A stretch of 55,640 bases of DNA from NCBI GenBank assembly GCA_900547195.1, contig URFQ01000006.1, positions 1 to 55,640 of the forward strand, given 5' to 3'. This document shows positions 1 through 8,807 of this stretch, piece by piece; the stretch's first letter is position 1; every line of letters begins with the position of its first letter. The stretch comes from an uncultured Butyricicoccus sp. (lineage in GTDB: Bacteria > Bacillota > Clostridia > Oscillospirales > Butyricicoccaceae). Under the pieces are notes generated by a model. That model ran no database searches. It had not been told where the DNA came from and was given only the letters and a program-made list of their open reading frames with translations. Position numbers and translations under genes: made by a program.

Positions 1-617
1 TGTACTGCCTGCCCGCCTTCGGGCGAAACGCTGTCCATTTTCATCATCGGGGAGGTCGCCATGCTGACGATGCCCATACCTATTATAATATATACGGCAG
101 TGCGCCAGCCGCTGTCGCCGCCGCGCGTACACAGCAGCACCAGGAACGGCGAGAGCAGCGCTCCGACGGCAAAAAAGCTGTGCAGCATATTGAGCGGGCC
201 GGACGAGCCGCGCGATAGGAAGTTGATGATCTGGTTATTATAGTAGTTGACCGCGCCGCGTCCAACGCCGGTGAGAAGGATTGCCAGGAATAGGAGCGCC
301 GGGTTTCCGGTGACGAGCGTGACCGCAAAGCCGGCAAACGGCAGGACATTGAAATAGAGCAGGGTACGTTTGTAACCCAGGACGGCGGGCAGCATGCCCA
401 TAATCAGGCCGGTGATCAGGGAGCCGATGTTATGCGCCGAGATCAGCATGCCGCCGGCCTCGTAACTGAGGCCGTATTCGGCTTTCATCATCGGAAGGAT
501 GGAGCCAATCCCGATGACAAACACGCCTTGTACAAAATAGAGGAAAAACAGGTTGCCAACCATAAAACGGTCGGCGCCGCTCAGGCTGCCCCAAAAGGAG
601 GGGCGGTTGCTCCGCAC
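1..617 (-). CDS. MFS transporter, N-terminal part (cut by window edge)
   Basis: The gene reads leftward and runs off the window, so only about 205 residues are visible. The start chosen is a GTG at 617 because a good ribosome binding site (GAAAGGTGG on the minus strand, 626-634) lies about eight bases upstream. The protein is very hydrophobic, with roughly six membrane-spanning stretches and short basic loops such as GYKRT, as in the N-terminal half of a 12-helix major facilitator permease. It is transcribed away from the IolG-type dehydrogenase at 1344 and shares its upstream region, so uptake of a sugar or cyclitol is a reasonable guess. The substrate cannot be read from the sequence, and the family assignment rests on hydrophobicity pattern and context. 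Confidence 0.8.
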   Translation of the reverse strand, partial: MRSNRPSFWGSLSGADRFMVGNLFFLYFVQGVFVIGIGSILPMMKAEYGLSYEAGGMLISAHNIGSLITGLIMGMLPAVLGYKRTLLYFNVLPFAGFAVTLVTGNPALLFLAILLTGVGRGAVNYYNNQIINFLSRGSSGPLNMLHSFFAVGALLSPFLVLLCTRGGDSGWRTAVYIIIGMGIVSMATSPMMKMDSVSPEGGQAV

Positions 618-760
618 GAAAAATACCACCTTTCTAAATAAAAGACAACTATATTGGGCAAGATGACCATCGCAAGATTCCGAAAGAAACACCTATCCAA
701 AAATCAGACAGCTTTTCCGGAGCAAAAAGAAGTTCATTCGCAAATTTTTGTCGACGGCTT

Positions 761-789
761 ATTATACAGCGAAGGCACCTAAAAGTAAA
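761..789 (-). promoter_or_regulatory. Sigma-A promoter of the MFS gene
   Basis: On the minus strand a -35 box TTTACT (784-789) is followed after 17 bases by a perfect TATAAT (761-766). Transcription would start near 754 and leave an untranslated leader of about 135 bases before the GTG at 617. Confidence 0.6.
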
Positions 790-1343
790 TGATTTTCTTG
801 CTAAATTATGAAAAATTGCGGGCAGGTTTTGAAGAAAGTTGCGGAAAGGAGTCGTCTAAAATGTGGTATATATTGTCACAGAAAAAATGACGTTTACAAA
901 AAGGTTAAAAACACCGCCTTAAAAAGTTTAAAAATGCAGTGAAAACCGTTGAAAATGGCATTATGTCAAAAAGAATTTGCATAGTGCCAAAATTGTTTGT
1001 GTAAAATTGTGAACTTTGCCAATATCCAAAACCGGGTTTTCTTTGCATAATGAGATAGACGCAAGAAATAACAAGCAGTCGGCCACAGAACGAGACACGT
1101 ACTCGCAGCAGCTCTTGGATTGGATTTGAAATTCTATATGGCAAATCCGCCAAAAAGATGCTATACTGTTGTTGGTCGATTGTGGATGACGGACGGCATG
1201 AGAGGTATCATGTGGAAAAGTTTATGAAGCCGTCCGCCGTTCCGGTCTTCCCGCCCCCGAAAACACCGCCCAGCGCGGCGCAGGCAGGGACAGGCAGCCC
1301 GGCCGCAAGACCAAGATTTCTGCTCATAGGGAGGAAAACATTT
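790..1343. other. Long AT-rich control region between divergent genes
   Basis: This stretch between the MFS promoter and the dehydrogenase start has no convincing gene. It is AT-rich up to about 1150 and GC-rich after. An extended -10 box TGCTATACT at 1159-1167 is the best rightward promoter candidate for the dehydrogenase, but no good -35 box accompanies it. An open frame from 1158 into the dehydrogenase exists but lacks a ribosome binding site and family-like sequence. No clear operator palindrome was found. Confidence 0.4.
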
Positions 1344-2363
1344 ATGGCAAAGAAAGTAAGAATCGGCGTTCTGGGCGCCGGCCGTATCGGTAAGCTGCAC
1401 ATCATGAACCTGTGCCAGGCTGTACCGGGCGCGGAGGTTGTCGCTGTTGCGGATCCGTTCCTGAACGACGAGACCGCTGAGTGGTGCAAGAGCCTCGGCA
1501 TCGAGATCACCTCGAAGGACCCTGAAGTTGTTTTCGGCAATAAGGACATCGACGCAGTGTTCATCTGCTCGTCCACCAATACCCATGCTGATTTCATCAT
1601 CGAGGCTGCTAAGGCTGGCAAGCACATCTTCTGCGAAAAGCCGATCCATACCGACCTGGCAAAGATTCATGAGGCCCTGGACGCTGTTGAGAAGGCCGGC
1701 GTAAAGCTGCAGGTTGGTTTTGTCCGCCGTTTCGACCACAACCACAAGAAGGTACATGACGTTGTCGCTTCCGGCAAGCTGGGCGCGCCGCACATCGTTA
1801 AGGTTTGCTCCCGTGACCCGGAGGGCCCCCCGATGTCCTATGTTGAGGTTTCCGGCGGTATTTTCCTTGACATGATGATCCATGACTTCGACATGGTTCG
1901 TTACCTGTCCGGCTCCGAGGTCACCGAGGTTTGCGCTTACGGCACGGTAAAGACCGACCCGGATTACGCAAAGTACGGCGACGTGGACACCGCAATCGTG
2001 ATGCTCAAGTTTGAGAACGGCGCAATCGGCGTGATCGACAACAGCCGCGTTGCAAACTACGGCTACGACCAGCGTACCGAGGTACATTGCGACAAGGGCT
2101 GCGTACAGGTTTCCAACGATCTGGACAACCAGGCGATGATCTCCACCCGCGAGGGCGTTGAGATTGCAAAGCCGACCTGGTTCTTCCTGGAGCGCTACAA
2201 CGACGCGTTCATCACCGAAGAGAAGGATTTCGTGGACGCTGTGATCAACGGCGCCGACGTTCCGGTAACCGGCCATGACGGCCTGATGCCCGTCATTATC
2301 GCAATGGCTGCCGGCAAGTCCCTGAAGGAAGGCCGTCCGGTCAAGCTGTCCGAAATCGAGTAA
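1344..2363 (+). CDS. iolG: Inositol 2-dehydrogenase-like oxidoreductase (Gfo/Idh/MocA family)
   Basis: This 339-residue NAD(P)-dependent dehydrogenase probably oxidises myo-inositol or a related cyclitol/sugar. The N-terminus carries the Rossmann glycine motif GVLGAGRIG (residues 8-16). EKP at 98-100 supplies the conserved lysine, and LDMMIHDFD places Asp176 four residues before His180, matching the Lys-Asp-His catalytic set known from Bacillus subtilis IolG (K97/D172/H176). The start ATG at 1344 follows GGAGG at 1330-1334; a longer frame upstream is not supported. It lies just before a ribose/inositol-type ABC importer, which fits uptake followed by oxidation. Its sequence is less like B. 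subtilis IolG than the second copy at 36324, so the exact substrate (myo-, scyllo- or chiro-inositol, or another sugar) is open. Confidence 0.85.
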   Translation: MAKKVRIGVLGAGRIGKLHIMNLCQAVPGAEVVAVADPFLNDETAEWCKSLGIEITSKDPEVVFGNKDIDAVFICSSTNTHADFIIEAAKAGKHIFCEKPIHTDLAKIHEALDAVEKAGVKLQVGFVRRFDHNHKKVHDVVASGKLGAPHIVKVCSRDPEGPPMSYVEVSGGIFLDMMIHDFDMVRYLSGSEVTEVCAYGTVKTDPDYAKYGDVDTAIVMLKFENGAIGVIDNSRVANYGYDQRTEVHCDKGCVQVSNDLDNQAMISTREGVEIAKPTWFFLERYNDAFITEEKDFVDAVINGADVPVTGHDGLMPVIIAMAAGKSLKEGRPVKLSEIE

Positions 2364-2380
2364 TTTTTAGTTGCCTGAAA

Positions 2381-2555
2381 GGTCCGGCGCGCTGGACGCG
2401 CCGGACCCCCATTCAAGAAGAGAAGCGCCGCCCGGAGGAGAGAACGGGCGCGCAATGAGGCCGAAAGAGGGTACCCTCTTTCCGTGATGGGAATATCCCA
2501 TCACGGAAAAACATCCTCTGGAGACTTTCTGTGATATGAACCGCTTTTTGCGGTT
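2381..2555 (+). terminator. Cluster of hairpins between dehydrogenase and binding protein genes
   Basis: A GC-rich hairpin with an 11-base-pair stem (GGTCCGGCGCG, 2381-2407) follows the dehydrogenase and could attenuate transcription, although no T-run follows. Two near-perfect palindromes come next (2463-2482 and 2479-2509); they share four bases, so they compete for pairing. A small hairpin AACCGC/GCGGTT lies at 2539-2555. Such structures before a binding-protein gene often raise its expression over neighbours by processing or stabilising mRNA; that role is inferred here. Confidence 0.55.
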
Positions 2556-2593
2556 TATATAGACCAATCGCTTCATTTTAAGGAGGAGAAAAG

Positions 2594-3616
2594 ATGAAGA
2601 AGAAGAGATTATTCGCTCTGCTGATGGCAGGCGCAATGGCAGTTTCCATGACCGCATGCGGCAACGGTGGCAACAGCGACGGCGGCAAATCCGGCGCGGC
2701 TTCCGGTTCCGGCAACGGTTCTGCGGCAGCCAGCGGCGAGGGCGGTAACTATGCAATCGTTGTAAAGTCCATGGCTGACCAGTACTGGGTACTGCTGAAG
2801 GCCGGTGCGGAAGCAAAGGCCAAGGAGCTGGGCGTTACGGTTAACGTTATTGGCCCGAACGCAGAGTCTGAGGTTCAGCAACAGGCGGACATGATCCAGA
2901 ACAAGATTGGCGCAGGCGTTGACGGCTTGGCCGTTGCCCCGTCCAACCCGGACACCGTTCTGACCGTGCTGCAGCAGGCGGATCAGGCCGGCATCCCGGT
3001 TATCGCGGTAGATACCGACCTGCCGAACTACGAAAGCAAGAAGTCCTTCATTGGTACCGGTAACGAAGCGGCCGGCAAGCAGGGCGGCGAGTACGCTGCC
3101 GAGCTGGTTGGCTCCGGCAAGAAAGCGATCGTCCTGCGCGGCCGTGCGGGCGATACCACCCATGACCAGCGCGAAGCCGGCTTTAAGGCTGGCCTGGAAG
3201 CAGGCGGCGTAGAGATCCTGGAGGTTCGTGCATGCGACTCTGAGGCTGAGAAGGCAATGAACGCAGTCATGGATATGATGAACCGTTATGACCAGATCGA
3301 CATCATCTGCACCACCGCTGACTCCATGGCACAGGGTGCACAGCGCGCAATTGAGAACGCGGGCAAGGATATCCCGGTTATCGGCTTCGACGGCACCATC
3401 CCGGTTGCTGAGCTGATTGCACAAGGCAGCGTCATCAAGGGTTCTGTTGCGCAGTCCCCGTACGACATGGGCCAGCTGGCTGTTGAGAGCCTGGTAGCTC
3501 TTTCCAAGGGCGAGACCATTGATGAGCGTATCGATTCCGGTACGTCCATGGTTACCCCGGAGAACGCTGCACAGTTCAAGGCTGATCTGGAAGCCAAGGT
3601 AAACGGCGCTTCTTAA
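2594..3616 (+). CDS. Sugar/inositol-binding lipoprotein of ABC importer
   Basis: A 340-residue substrate-binding protein of the ribose/galactose/inositol type (periplasmic-binding-protein-like domain 4). A lipoprotein signal peptide ends in SMTAC with Cys22 as the lipidation site, followed by a Gly/Ser-rich linker to about residue 50, so the protein should be tethered outside the membrane. The core shows typical family elements: ADMIQNKIGAGVDGLAVAP, GIPVIAVDTD, and near the end IPVIGFDGT and GSVAQSPYDMG. AGGAGG sits seven bases before the ATG. The ATPase and permease follow. The adjacent IolG-like enzyme suggests inositol or a related polyol as ligand, but ribose-like sugars cannot be excluded. 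Confidence 0.9.
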   Translation: MKKKRLFALLMAGAMAVSMTACGNGGNSDGGKSGAASGSGNGSAAASGEGGNYAIVVKSMADQYWVLLKAGAEAKAKELGVTVNVIGPNAESEVQQQADMIQNKIGAGVDGLAVAPSNPDTVLTVLQQADQAGIPVIAVDTDLPNYESKKSFIGTGNEAAGKQGGEYAAELVGSGKKAIVLRGRAGDTTHDQREAGFKAGLEAGGVEILEVRACDSEAEKAMNAVMDMMNRYDQIDIICTTADSMAQGAQRAIENAGKDIPVIGFDGTIPVAELIAQGSVIKGSVAQSPYDMGQLAVESLVALSKGETIDERIDSGTSMVTPENAAQFKADLEAKVNGAS

Positions 3617-3640
3617 GCGAAGGCACTTTATAGGATATGG

Positions 3641-3665
3641 AACCGGGGGGCATACCCCCCCGGTT
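3641..3665 (+). terminator. Intra-operon hairpin after binding-protein gene
   Basis: AACCGGGGGG pairs with CCCCCCCGGTT around the loop CATA, followed only by TTTC. It probably reduces readthrough from the highly expressed binding-protein gene into the ATPase gene. Confidence 0.6.
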
Positions 3666-3750
3666 TTCTATACCCAAAACGGGCGGAACTGCCAAAAGAA
3701 GGAAAAGAGAAAACCACATTTGCATAATGAAAGACGGTGATTGCGGAATT

Positions 3751-5247
3751 ATGAATGAAGTAATAATGGAACTGAAGAACATCACCAAATATTTCCCCGG
3801 CGTTGTGGCGCTTGACAATATGTCATTTACCGTACGTAAGGGTATGGTGCACGGGCTGATCGGTGAAAATGGCGCCGGCAAGTCCACACTGATCAAGGTG
3901 TTTACCGGCGTAAACCAGCCGGATAAGGGCGAAATTTATATTGATGGCAAGCAGGTACATCTGTCCAACCCGATGGTTGCCAAGGCGGCAGGCGTTGGCT
4001 GTGTGTACCAGGAGCTGAACATTGTTCAGGAACTGAACGTCACCGATAACCTGTTCATCAATTATTATAAGAAAAAAGGCATCCTGCTCGACTACAAGGC
4101 CATGCATGCCAAGGCCAAGGAGATTATGGAAGAGATGGGCCAGCCGGTCGATCCCCGCACGGAATGCGGCAAGCTCGGCCTGGGCGTCCAACAGACGATC
4201 GAGATCGGCAAATCGATCCTGTCGGAGGCGCGCCTGGTCATCATGGACGAGCCGACCTCTTCCCTGTCGGAGTCTGAGGTCAAGCAGCTGTTCAAGACCA
4301 TCGAGATGCTGAAAAACAAGGGCATTTCCATCATCTTTGTATCCCATAAGCTCGAAGAAATTTTCGAATGCTGTGACGATATCACGGTTATGCGCGACGG
4401 CCAGTGGATTTCGACCACGCCGGTCAAGGATATGACCAAGGATCTGCTGATCTCCCACATGGTAGGCCGCAGCCTGGATAACCTGTTCCCGAAGGAAATC
4501 GCGGAGAAGAAAGAGGAAATGCTGCGTGTCGAGCATCTCAACAGTGCAGGCGTGCTGCGCGACGTCAGCTTCAAGGCATACGGCGGCCAGATTCTGGGCT
4601 TCTCGGGTCTGGTTGGCGCAGGCCGTACCGAGACCATGCGCGCGATCTTTGGCATTGACCCCAAGGACAGCGGCGATATTTACATCTGCGGCAAGAAGGT
4701 GGACATCAAGAGCCCGAAGGACGCCATCCATCATAAGATCGGCTTCCTAACCGAGGACCGTAAGGGCGAGGGCCTGATCCTGATCGATTCGGTGCTGCAC
4801 AACCTGCATCTGGCGACGATTGACCGCGACCGCAAGGGCCCGTTCCTGGATTCGTCCAAACACCGGAAAATCGCGGAAGAAAACGTTGCGACTTACCGCA
4901 TTAAGACCCCGACGCTGGAGACCCCGGTCGGCACGCTTTCGGGCGGCAACCAGCAGAAGGTCGTTATCGGCAAGTGGGTGAACACCGACGCCGATATCTA
5001 CATTTTTGACGAGCCTACCCGTGGTATCGACGTAGGCGCAAAGATCGACGTTTACAACGTTATGAACAGTCTGGTAAAGAAGGGCAAGTGCGTCATCATG
5101 GTATCTTCGGAGCTGCCGGAGATTCTGGGCATGAGCGACCGTGTCATTGTCATGCGCCATGGCAAAATCATGGCCGAGATCGACCGCGATACCGAGCACT
5201 TTAATCAGGAAGATATTATGAAGGCTGCATGGGGAGGTACACTGTAA
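3751..5247 (+). CDS. Sugar ABC transporter ATPase, RbsA/MglA type
   Basis: This 498-residue protein is the energising subunit of the importer. It has two ATPase domains in tandem, as in RbsA, MglA and XylG. The first has Walker A GENGAGKST (about residues 38-46) and Walker B LVIMDEPTSSL. The second has the degenerate P-loop GLVGAGRTE usual in this family, the signature LSGGNQQK and the Walker B IYIFDEPTRGIDVGAK. An in-frame upstream extension to 3637 is rejected because the family begins at this point; GGTGAT at 3735-3740 is a modest ribosome binding site for the ATG at 3751. The stop codon overlaps the permease start by one base, showing translational coupling. Confidence 0.92.
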   Translation: MNEVIMELKNITKYFPGVVALDNMSFTVRKGMVHGLIGENGAGKSTLIKVFTGVNQPDKGEIYIDGKQVHLSNPMVAKAAGVGCVYQELNIVQELNVTDNLFINYYKKKGILLDYKAMHAKAKEIMEEMGQPVDPRTECGKLGLGVQQTIEIGKSILSEARLVIMDEPTSSLSESEVKQLFKTIEMLKNKGISIIFVSHKLEEIFECCDDITVMRDGQWISTTPVKDMTKDLLISHMVGRSLDNLFPKEIAEKKEEMLRVEHLNSAGVLRDVSFKAYGGQILGFSGLVGAGRTETMRAIFGIDPKDSGDIYICGKKVDIKSPKDAIHHKIGFLTEDRKGEGLILIDSVLHNLHLATIDRDRKGPFLDSSKHRKIAEENVATYRIKTPTLETPVGTLSGGNQQKVVIGKWVNTDADIYIFDEPTRGIDVGAKIDVYNVMNSLVKKGKCVIMVSSELPEILGMSDRVIVMRHGKIMAEIDRDTEHFNQEDIMKAAWGGTL

Positions 5248-6275
5248 TGGAAGCAAAAAAGAACTCTTCGGTAAAAGACATTATTGGTAAGCTTGGGCCG
5301 CTGCTTGCCTTGATCATTCTGTGTGTCGGCCTGCAGATCGCCACGGGCGGCAAGTTCTTTGCCATGGCGAACATCTCGAACGTATTCCGTCAGGTTCCGA
5401 TCGTTGCGCTGATGGCAGTCGGCATGCTGTGCGTCATCCTGCTCGGCGGTATCGACCTGTCCGCCGGTTCCCTGCTGGCCATCGGCTGTATGGCGTCCGG
5501 CGTTATGATGCAGAAGTTCTTCTCGGAAGACACGGTTGGCAACGCCATCATCCTGATTATCGTCTGCCTCGTCGTTGCGACCCTGTGCGGCGCAATCAAC
5601 GGCCTGCTGCTGACCAAGCTGCACCTGCCTCACCCCTTTATTGCTACTCTGGGTATGAAAAACATCTGCCGCGGTGTTGCGCTGCTGATCTCCGGCTCCG
5701 CGGCCATTGCAGGCTTCCCGAAGGCCACTCTGGTCATCGGTGCAAAGGACATCTTCAAAATCGGCCAGTTTGCTCTGCCGCTGTCCTTCCTGCTGACGAT
5801 TATTGTATTCGTAATCATGCACATCTTCCTGACCCGCACTGCGCTCGGCCGTAAGATTTACTCCTTCGGCGGCAACGCTGAGGCAGCCCGCCTTGCCGGT
5901 ATCAACACCGACAACGTACAGATCTTCTGCTACGCAATGTCCGGCTTCATGTGCGGCCTTGCAGGCGTCGTTTACATCGGCCGTCTGAACTCCGCTGTTC
6001 CGCTGGCATCCCTGGAAGGCGACCTCGACGCCATCGCATCCTGCATCATCGGCGGCGCTTCGTTCCTCGGTGGTAAGGGCAACGTTTGGGGCACCCTGAT
6101 CGGTGCGTTCATGATCCAGGTCATCCGTAACGGCTGTAACCTGCTGGGCGTTTCGTCCGACCTGCAGCAGATCGTTATCGGCGCGATCATCATCATCGCC
6201 GTATTCATCGACGTCGTTCGTACCGCTATGGAAGCAAAGGCCAAGAGACTGGCTGTTGCCAAGGCAAACGACTAA
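5247..6275 (+). CDS. Sugar ABC transporter permease, RbsC type
   Basis: A 342-residue integral membrane subunit with eight to ten hydrophobic segments. It contains the family stretch GGIDLSAGSLLAIG near residue 70, the cytoplasmic coupling loop TALGRKIYSFGGNAEAARLAGI, and a C-terminal GASFLGGKGNVWGTLIGAF motif. The ATG at 5247 lies within the stop of the ATPase gene (TAATG) and is preceded by GGGGAGG at 5231-5237. It ends the importer operon and is followed by a strong terminator. Confidence 0.92.
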   Translation: MEAKKNSSVKDIIGKLGPLLALIILCVGLQIATGGKFFAMANISNVFRQVPIVALMAVGMLCVILLGGIDLSAGSLLAIGCMASGVMMQKFFSEDTVGNAIILIIVCLVVATLCGAINGLLLTKLHLPHPFIATLGMKNICRGVALLISGSAAIAGFPKATLVIGAKDIFKIGQFALPLSFLLTIIVFVIMHIFLTRTALGRKIYSFGGNAEAARLAGINTDNVQIFCYAMSGFMCGLAGVVYIGRLNSAVPLASLEGDLDAIASCIIGGASFLGGKGNVWGTLIGAFMIQVIRNGCNLLGVSSDLQQIVIGAIIIIAVFIDVVRTAMEAKAKRLAVAKAND

Positions 6276-6285
6276 TTCGAGCATC

Positions 6286-6315
6286 AAAAAGCAGCCCATA
6301 TGGGCTGCTTTTTTG
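6286..6315 (+). terminator. Terminator of the sugar importer operon
   Basis: AAAAAGCAGCCCATA pairs with TATGGGCTGCTTTTTT, giving a palindromic hairpin with a T-run that would also work on the minus strand. Confidence 0.85.
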
Positions 6316-6486
6316 CGCCTTGATACGATATCGAAAAAACGGCAGGTAATCATTTGTCCAGACCGGAAACATCCCTGCCTGTGCGCAGCATCCTCACTGC
6401 GGCGGCCCTATCTGCATGCAAAGGACGGCGGGCGTGAGCGGCGGCGCGGACAGACCGGCATAGATCCTTATCAGCCGCAAATAAGC

Positions 6487-6733
6487 AAAATGCCGGCCTG
6501 TGCGGCCGGCATTTCAGACTGTCGAAAAACTACAGTTTTTCGACAAGTACGCCCGCCGCCATAAATGGCTCTGGGCGAGGGAGTTTTGAAAAGGCGCATA
6601 AATGAGCCATTTCAAAACTCTTGTTGTCAAAAAAGTCAGGCACATGTCCTGACTTTTTTGAGAATTTTATACGCGCTGTGGCGCGGGGAGCTTTTTCGAC
6701 AAGCTAAAATGCCGGCCTGTGCGGCCGGCATTT
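6487..6733 (+). repeat. Terminator-flanked palindromic repeat, copy A
   Basis: The element proper spans 6521-6700 and begins GTCGAAAAAC and ends TTTTTCGAC, a nine-base terminal inverted repeat. Inside are successive hairpins: GTCGAAAAACT/AGTTTTTCGAC; GAGTTTTGAAA/TTTCAAAACTC; AAAAAAGTCAGG/CCTGACTTTTTT with loop CACATGT; and CGCGCTGTGGCGCG. A terminator-like hairpin AAAATGCCGGCC/GGCCGGCATTT occurs twice, immediately left (6487-6513) and right (6706-6733), with the same sequence. Copy B at 13449-13627 is the reverse complement at about 90% identity by eye. The element has no open frame of note. It lies between the convergent permease and hemolysin III genes. The 170 bases before it (6316-6486) show nothing recognisable. 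Confidence 0.85.
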
Positions 6734-6770
6734 GCGTTTCTTGCGGATGGGATCTGAAGGTGTCAAAACT

Positions 6771-7421
6771 TTAGATCACGTACAGGAATACCATGAAATA
6801 GTGGAAGATGCTTCCTGCCAGGACAAACAGATGAAACAGCTCATGAAAACCCACCACCGGGCCGGGGTTTGGGCGCTTGGCGATGTAAATCAGGCCGCCG
6901 ATGGTGTAGGAGATACCGCCTGCGGCGAGCAGTACAATGGCGGGCGCGGGCATGGACAGCACGACGCTGAAATCTGCGATAATCGCCCAACCGAGCAGCA
7001 GGTACAGGATGGTGCCCAAAAAACGGGGCGCGTCAATCCACAGCAGTTTCACCGCAATGCCGAACAGCGCAATGCCCCAAATCGCGCCCACAAAGTAGAA
7101 CGCCTTTGGATACGGCATGAATTTTAGTACAATCGGGGTGTAACTGCCCGCAATGAGCACGTAAATCATGCTGTGGTCGAGCTTTTTCAGCACGCGCAGC
7201 ACCGCTTCCCCACGCCCGGAAAAGTGGTAGATGCTGCTGGCGGAGTAGAGCGCAATCAGGGACAGGCAGAACAGCGTGACCGAAAAGATGATGACGCCGC
7301 CCGCCCCGGCGAGCAGCATGCGCAGCAGCATGCAGGCAAGCCCGGCCCCGGATAACACGGCGCCCAGAAAATGTGAATAGCTGGAAAACGGTTCGCGCGC
7401 CTTTTGGAATAGACGTGGCAT
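6771..7421 (-). CDS. Hemolysin III family (TrhA/YqfA-like) membrane protein
   Basis: A 216-residue protein with seven predicted membrane helices. It shows the conserved family elements: SHFLGAVLSGAG near the N-terminus, SSIYHF in the second helix, LDHSMIYVLIAGSYTP in the middle, and HELFHLFVLAGSIFHYF at the C-terminus, with the histidines expected to bind metal as in the PAQR/hemolysin III superfamily. The start is taken as the ATG at 7421, preceded by GAGGTG, rather than a GTG nine bases upstream. Family members are linked to membrane-fluidity or lipid homeostasis; real haemolytic activity should not be assumed. Confidence 0.88.
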   Translation of the reverse strand: MPRLFQKAREPFSSYSHFLGAVLSGAGLACMLLRMLLAGAGGVIIFSVTLFCLSLIALYSASSIYHFSGRGEAVLRVLKKLDHSMIYVLIAGSYTPIVLKFMPYPKAFYFVGAIWGIALFGIAVKLLWIDAPRFLGTILYLLLGWAIIADFSVVLSMPAPAIVLLAAGGISYTIGGLIYIAKRPNPGPVVGFHELFHLFVLAGSIFHYFMVFLYVI

Positions 7422-7548
7422 AAAAAACACCTCGATATCGTTTTAATAACTACTTTATATTTATTATACAACGGTTTCATGCAAATGCAATAGTTGCTTG
7501 CAAGGGATTCAAAAATAATTTACAATAGAGGATAAAAGGAGGGATCGC

Positions 7549-8070
7549 ATGCGCGGACTCGAACAGGTGATGCAGCAGGTGTTTTCCGACCGGGATCTGA
7601 CCCCCGAACAGGTACCCGCACTCGATTTGTACATGGATCAGGTGCTGACGCTGTTTAACGACGGGCTGAGCGATAACAAACGCCATCCGGATGACAAACT
7701 GCTTACCAAGACCATGATCAACAATTATTCCAAGGAAAAACTGCTGAATCCCATCAAGGGGAAGAAATACAGCCATCAGCACATCATGCAGATGCTGTGC
7801 GTGTACCAGCTCAAGCAAACGCTGGCGCTTGGCGATGTAAAACAGCTGACCGGGCGCGATGATGTGGATTTTGAGGCCTGCTGGAAGCAATTTTTGGATA
7901 GCAAGCAGCGGCTGCGCGACTTCATTCCGGCACAGCTCAGCGAAAATATGGCCGCGGATCTGGACGATCCGGCGCAGCGGCTGTCGCTGTGTTTAGCATT
8001 GTCCGCAATCGCATCGTATATGCGCCGGATGTGTGAAGCGATCATCGATGAAACCGCTGCGGATGCGTAA
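7549..8070 (+). CDS. DUF1836 domain protein
   Basis: A 173-residue soluble protein matching the DUF1836 family of Firmicutes: the central stretch KTMINNYSKEKLLNP, then KKYSHQHIMQMLCVYQLKQTL. The pattern resembles a MerR-like helix-turn-helix reading head, so a regulatory role is possible, but the function is unknown. GGAGGG lies six bases before the ATG. It is a single-gene unit with a strong convergent terminator behind it. Confidence 0.75.
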   Translation: MRGLEQVMQQVFSDRDLTPEQVPALDLYMDQVLTLFNDGLSDNKRHPDDKLLTKTMINNYSKEKLLNPIKGKKYSHQHIMQMLCVYQLKQTLALGDVKQLTGRDDVDFEACWKQFLDSKQRLRDFIPAQLSENMAADLDDPAQRLSLCLALSAIASYMRRMCEAIIDETAADA

Positions 8071-8110
8071 AAGGAAAGCCTTTCCGACCGGTCGGAAAGG
8101 CTTTCCTTTT
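8069..8110. terminator. Bidirectional terminator, 42-bp perfect palindrome
   Basis: AAAAGGAAAGCCTTTCCGACC is followed directly by its exact reverse complement. It serves both convergent genes and overlaps the stop codons of each by one or two bases. Confidence 0.9.
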
Positions 8111-8807
8111 AGATATCCTTTTTGAGCGCTTTGAGTACCGGACGCAGCCCATCCGGCAGGCGGCGGGATTCAAGCGCTTTTTGCAATGTTTTGCGGTATG
8201 TCCACGGCGCAAGGCTGCCCTGCTTCAGATGCGCGAGGGTCTGCTCCGGGAACTTCACCAGGCACTCGGCAAGCGCCCATGCCACGGCCATCTGTGCGTT
8301 GTACGAAGGGCAGGCAATGGCGGTCAGGCGGGCGAGCGTGTCTGTGAGACAGTCTGCCTGGACAAAGGAACGTAGCAGCATCACTGCGCCGAACCGTGCC
8401 GGGAATTCTTCCCGGCTGGACAAATAGGGCGTCAAGAACTCCCGCACCGCGGGCAACTCCTCTTTTCGAAACTTCAAACCGCTCACGAATGTGTCGCACA
8501 GCGCCCAGTTTGTGATATACGGCACAAAGGCCGCGATATAATGCAGCCGTGCGCCAAAATCCAGCTTTGCCGCGCCGATGACCGCGCCGCGCACCACGGT
8601 TTCCTCATAATATTGATCCGGCGTGCGGTCGTCCAGGATCGTGCGCGCGTCCTCGCTTTTGGCCAGTTCTTTGCCGAGCGCCCGCAGCGCGGGCATCCGC
8701 ACGCCGAGCATCTGCCCGGCATCCAGTTCGGGCACCAGTTTGATATGGAAATCGCGGTAGGCCGGCTCGGCCAGCGGCTGGAGCCGGGAAAGCAAATCAT
8801 AGTTCAT
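8109..8807 (-). CDS. DNA alkylation repair protein, AlkD-like
   Basis: A 232-residue alpha-helical protein of the AlkD/AlkC HEAT-like repeat superfamily, which removes positively charged alkylated bases from DNA. Diagnostic stretches are LGVRMPALRALGKELAK near residue 35 and the helical pattern with NWALCDTF and YNAQMAVAWALAEC. Its ATG overlaps the stop of the upstream glycosidase gene by four bases (ATGA), and AGGAGG lies within that gene's end, so the two are cotranslated. The functional link between them is unclear. Confidence 0.8.
   Translation of the reverse strand: MNYDLLSRLQPLAEPAYRDFHIKLVPELDAGQMLGVRMPALRALGKELAKSEDARTILDDRTPDQYYEETVVRGAVIGAAKLDFGARLHYIAAFVPYITNWALCDTFVSGLKFRKEELPAVREFLTPYLSSREEFPARFGAVMLLRSFVQADCLTDTLARLTAIACPSYNAQMAVAWALAECLVKFPEQTLAHLKQGSLAPWTYRKTLQKALESRRLPDGLRPVLKALKKDI

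Noticed and set aside
940..960. Catabolite-response-like sequence TGAAAACCGTTGAAAA before iolG
   Set aside because: It departs from the cre consensus at the centre and has no partner site, so it is not listed as a feature.
1158..1343. In-frame N-terminal extension of the first IolG (62 extra residues)
   Set aside because: No ribosome binding site, composition unlike protein, and the family begins at MAKKVRIGVLGAG, which has GGAGG directly upstream.
1161..2276. 371-residue open frame opposite the first iolG
   Set aside because: It is the mirror of a GC-biased real gene, has no ribosome binding site and no family-like sequence. The same applies to the long minus-strand frames opposite the importer genes.
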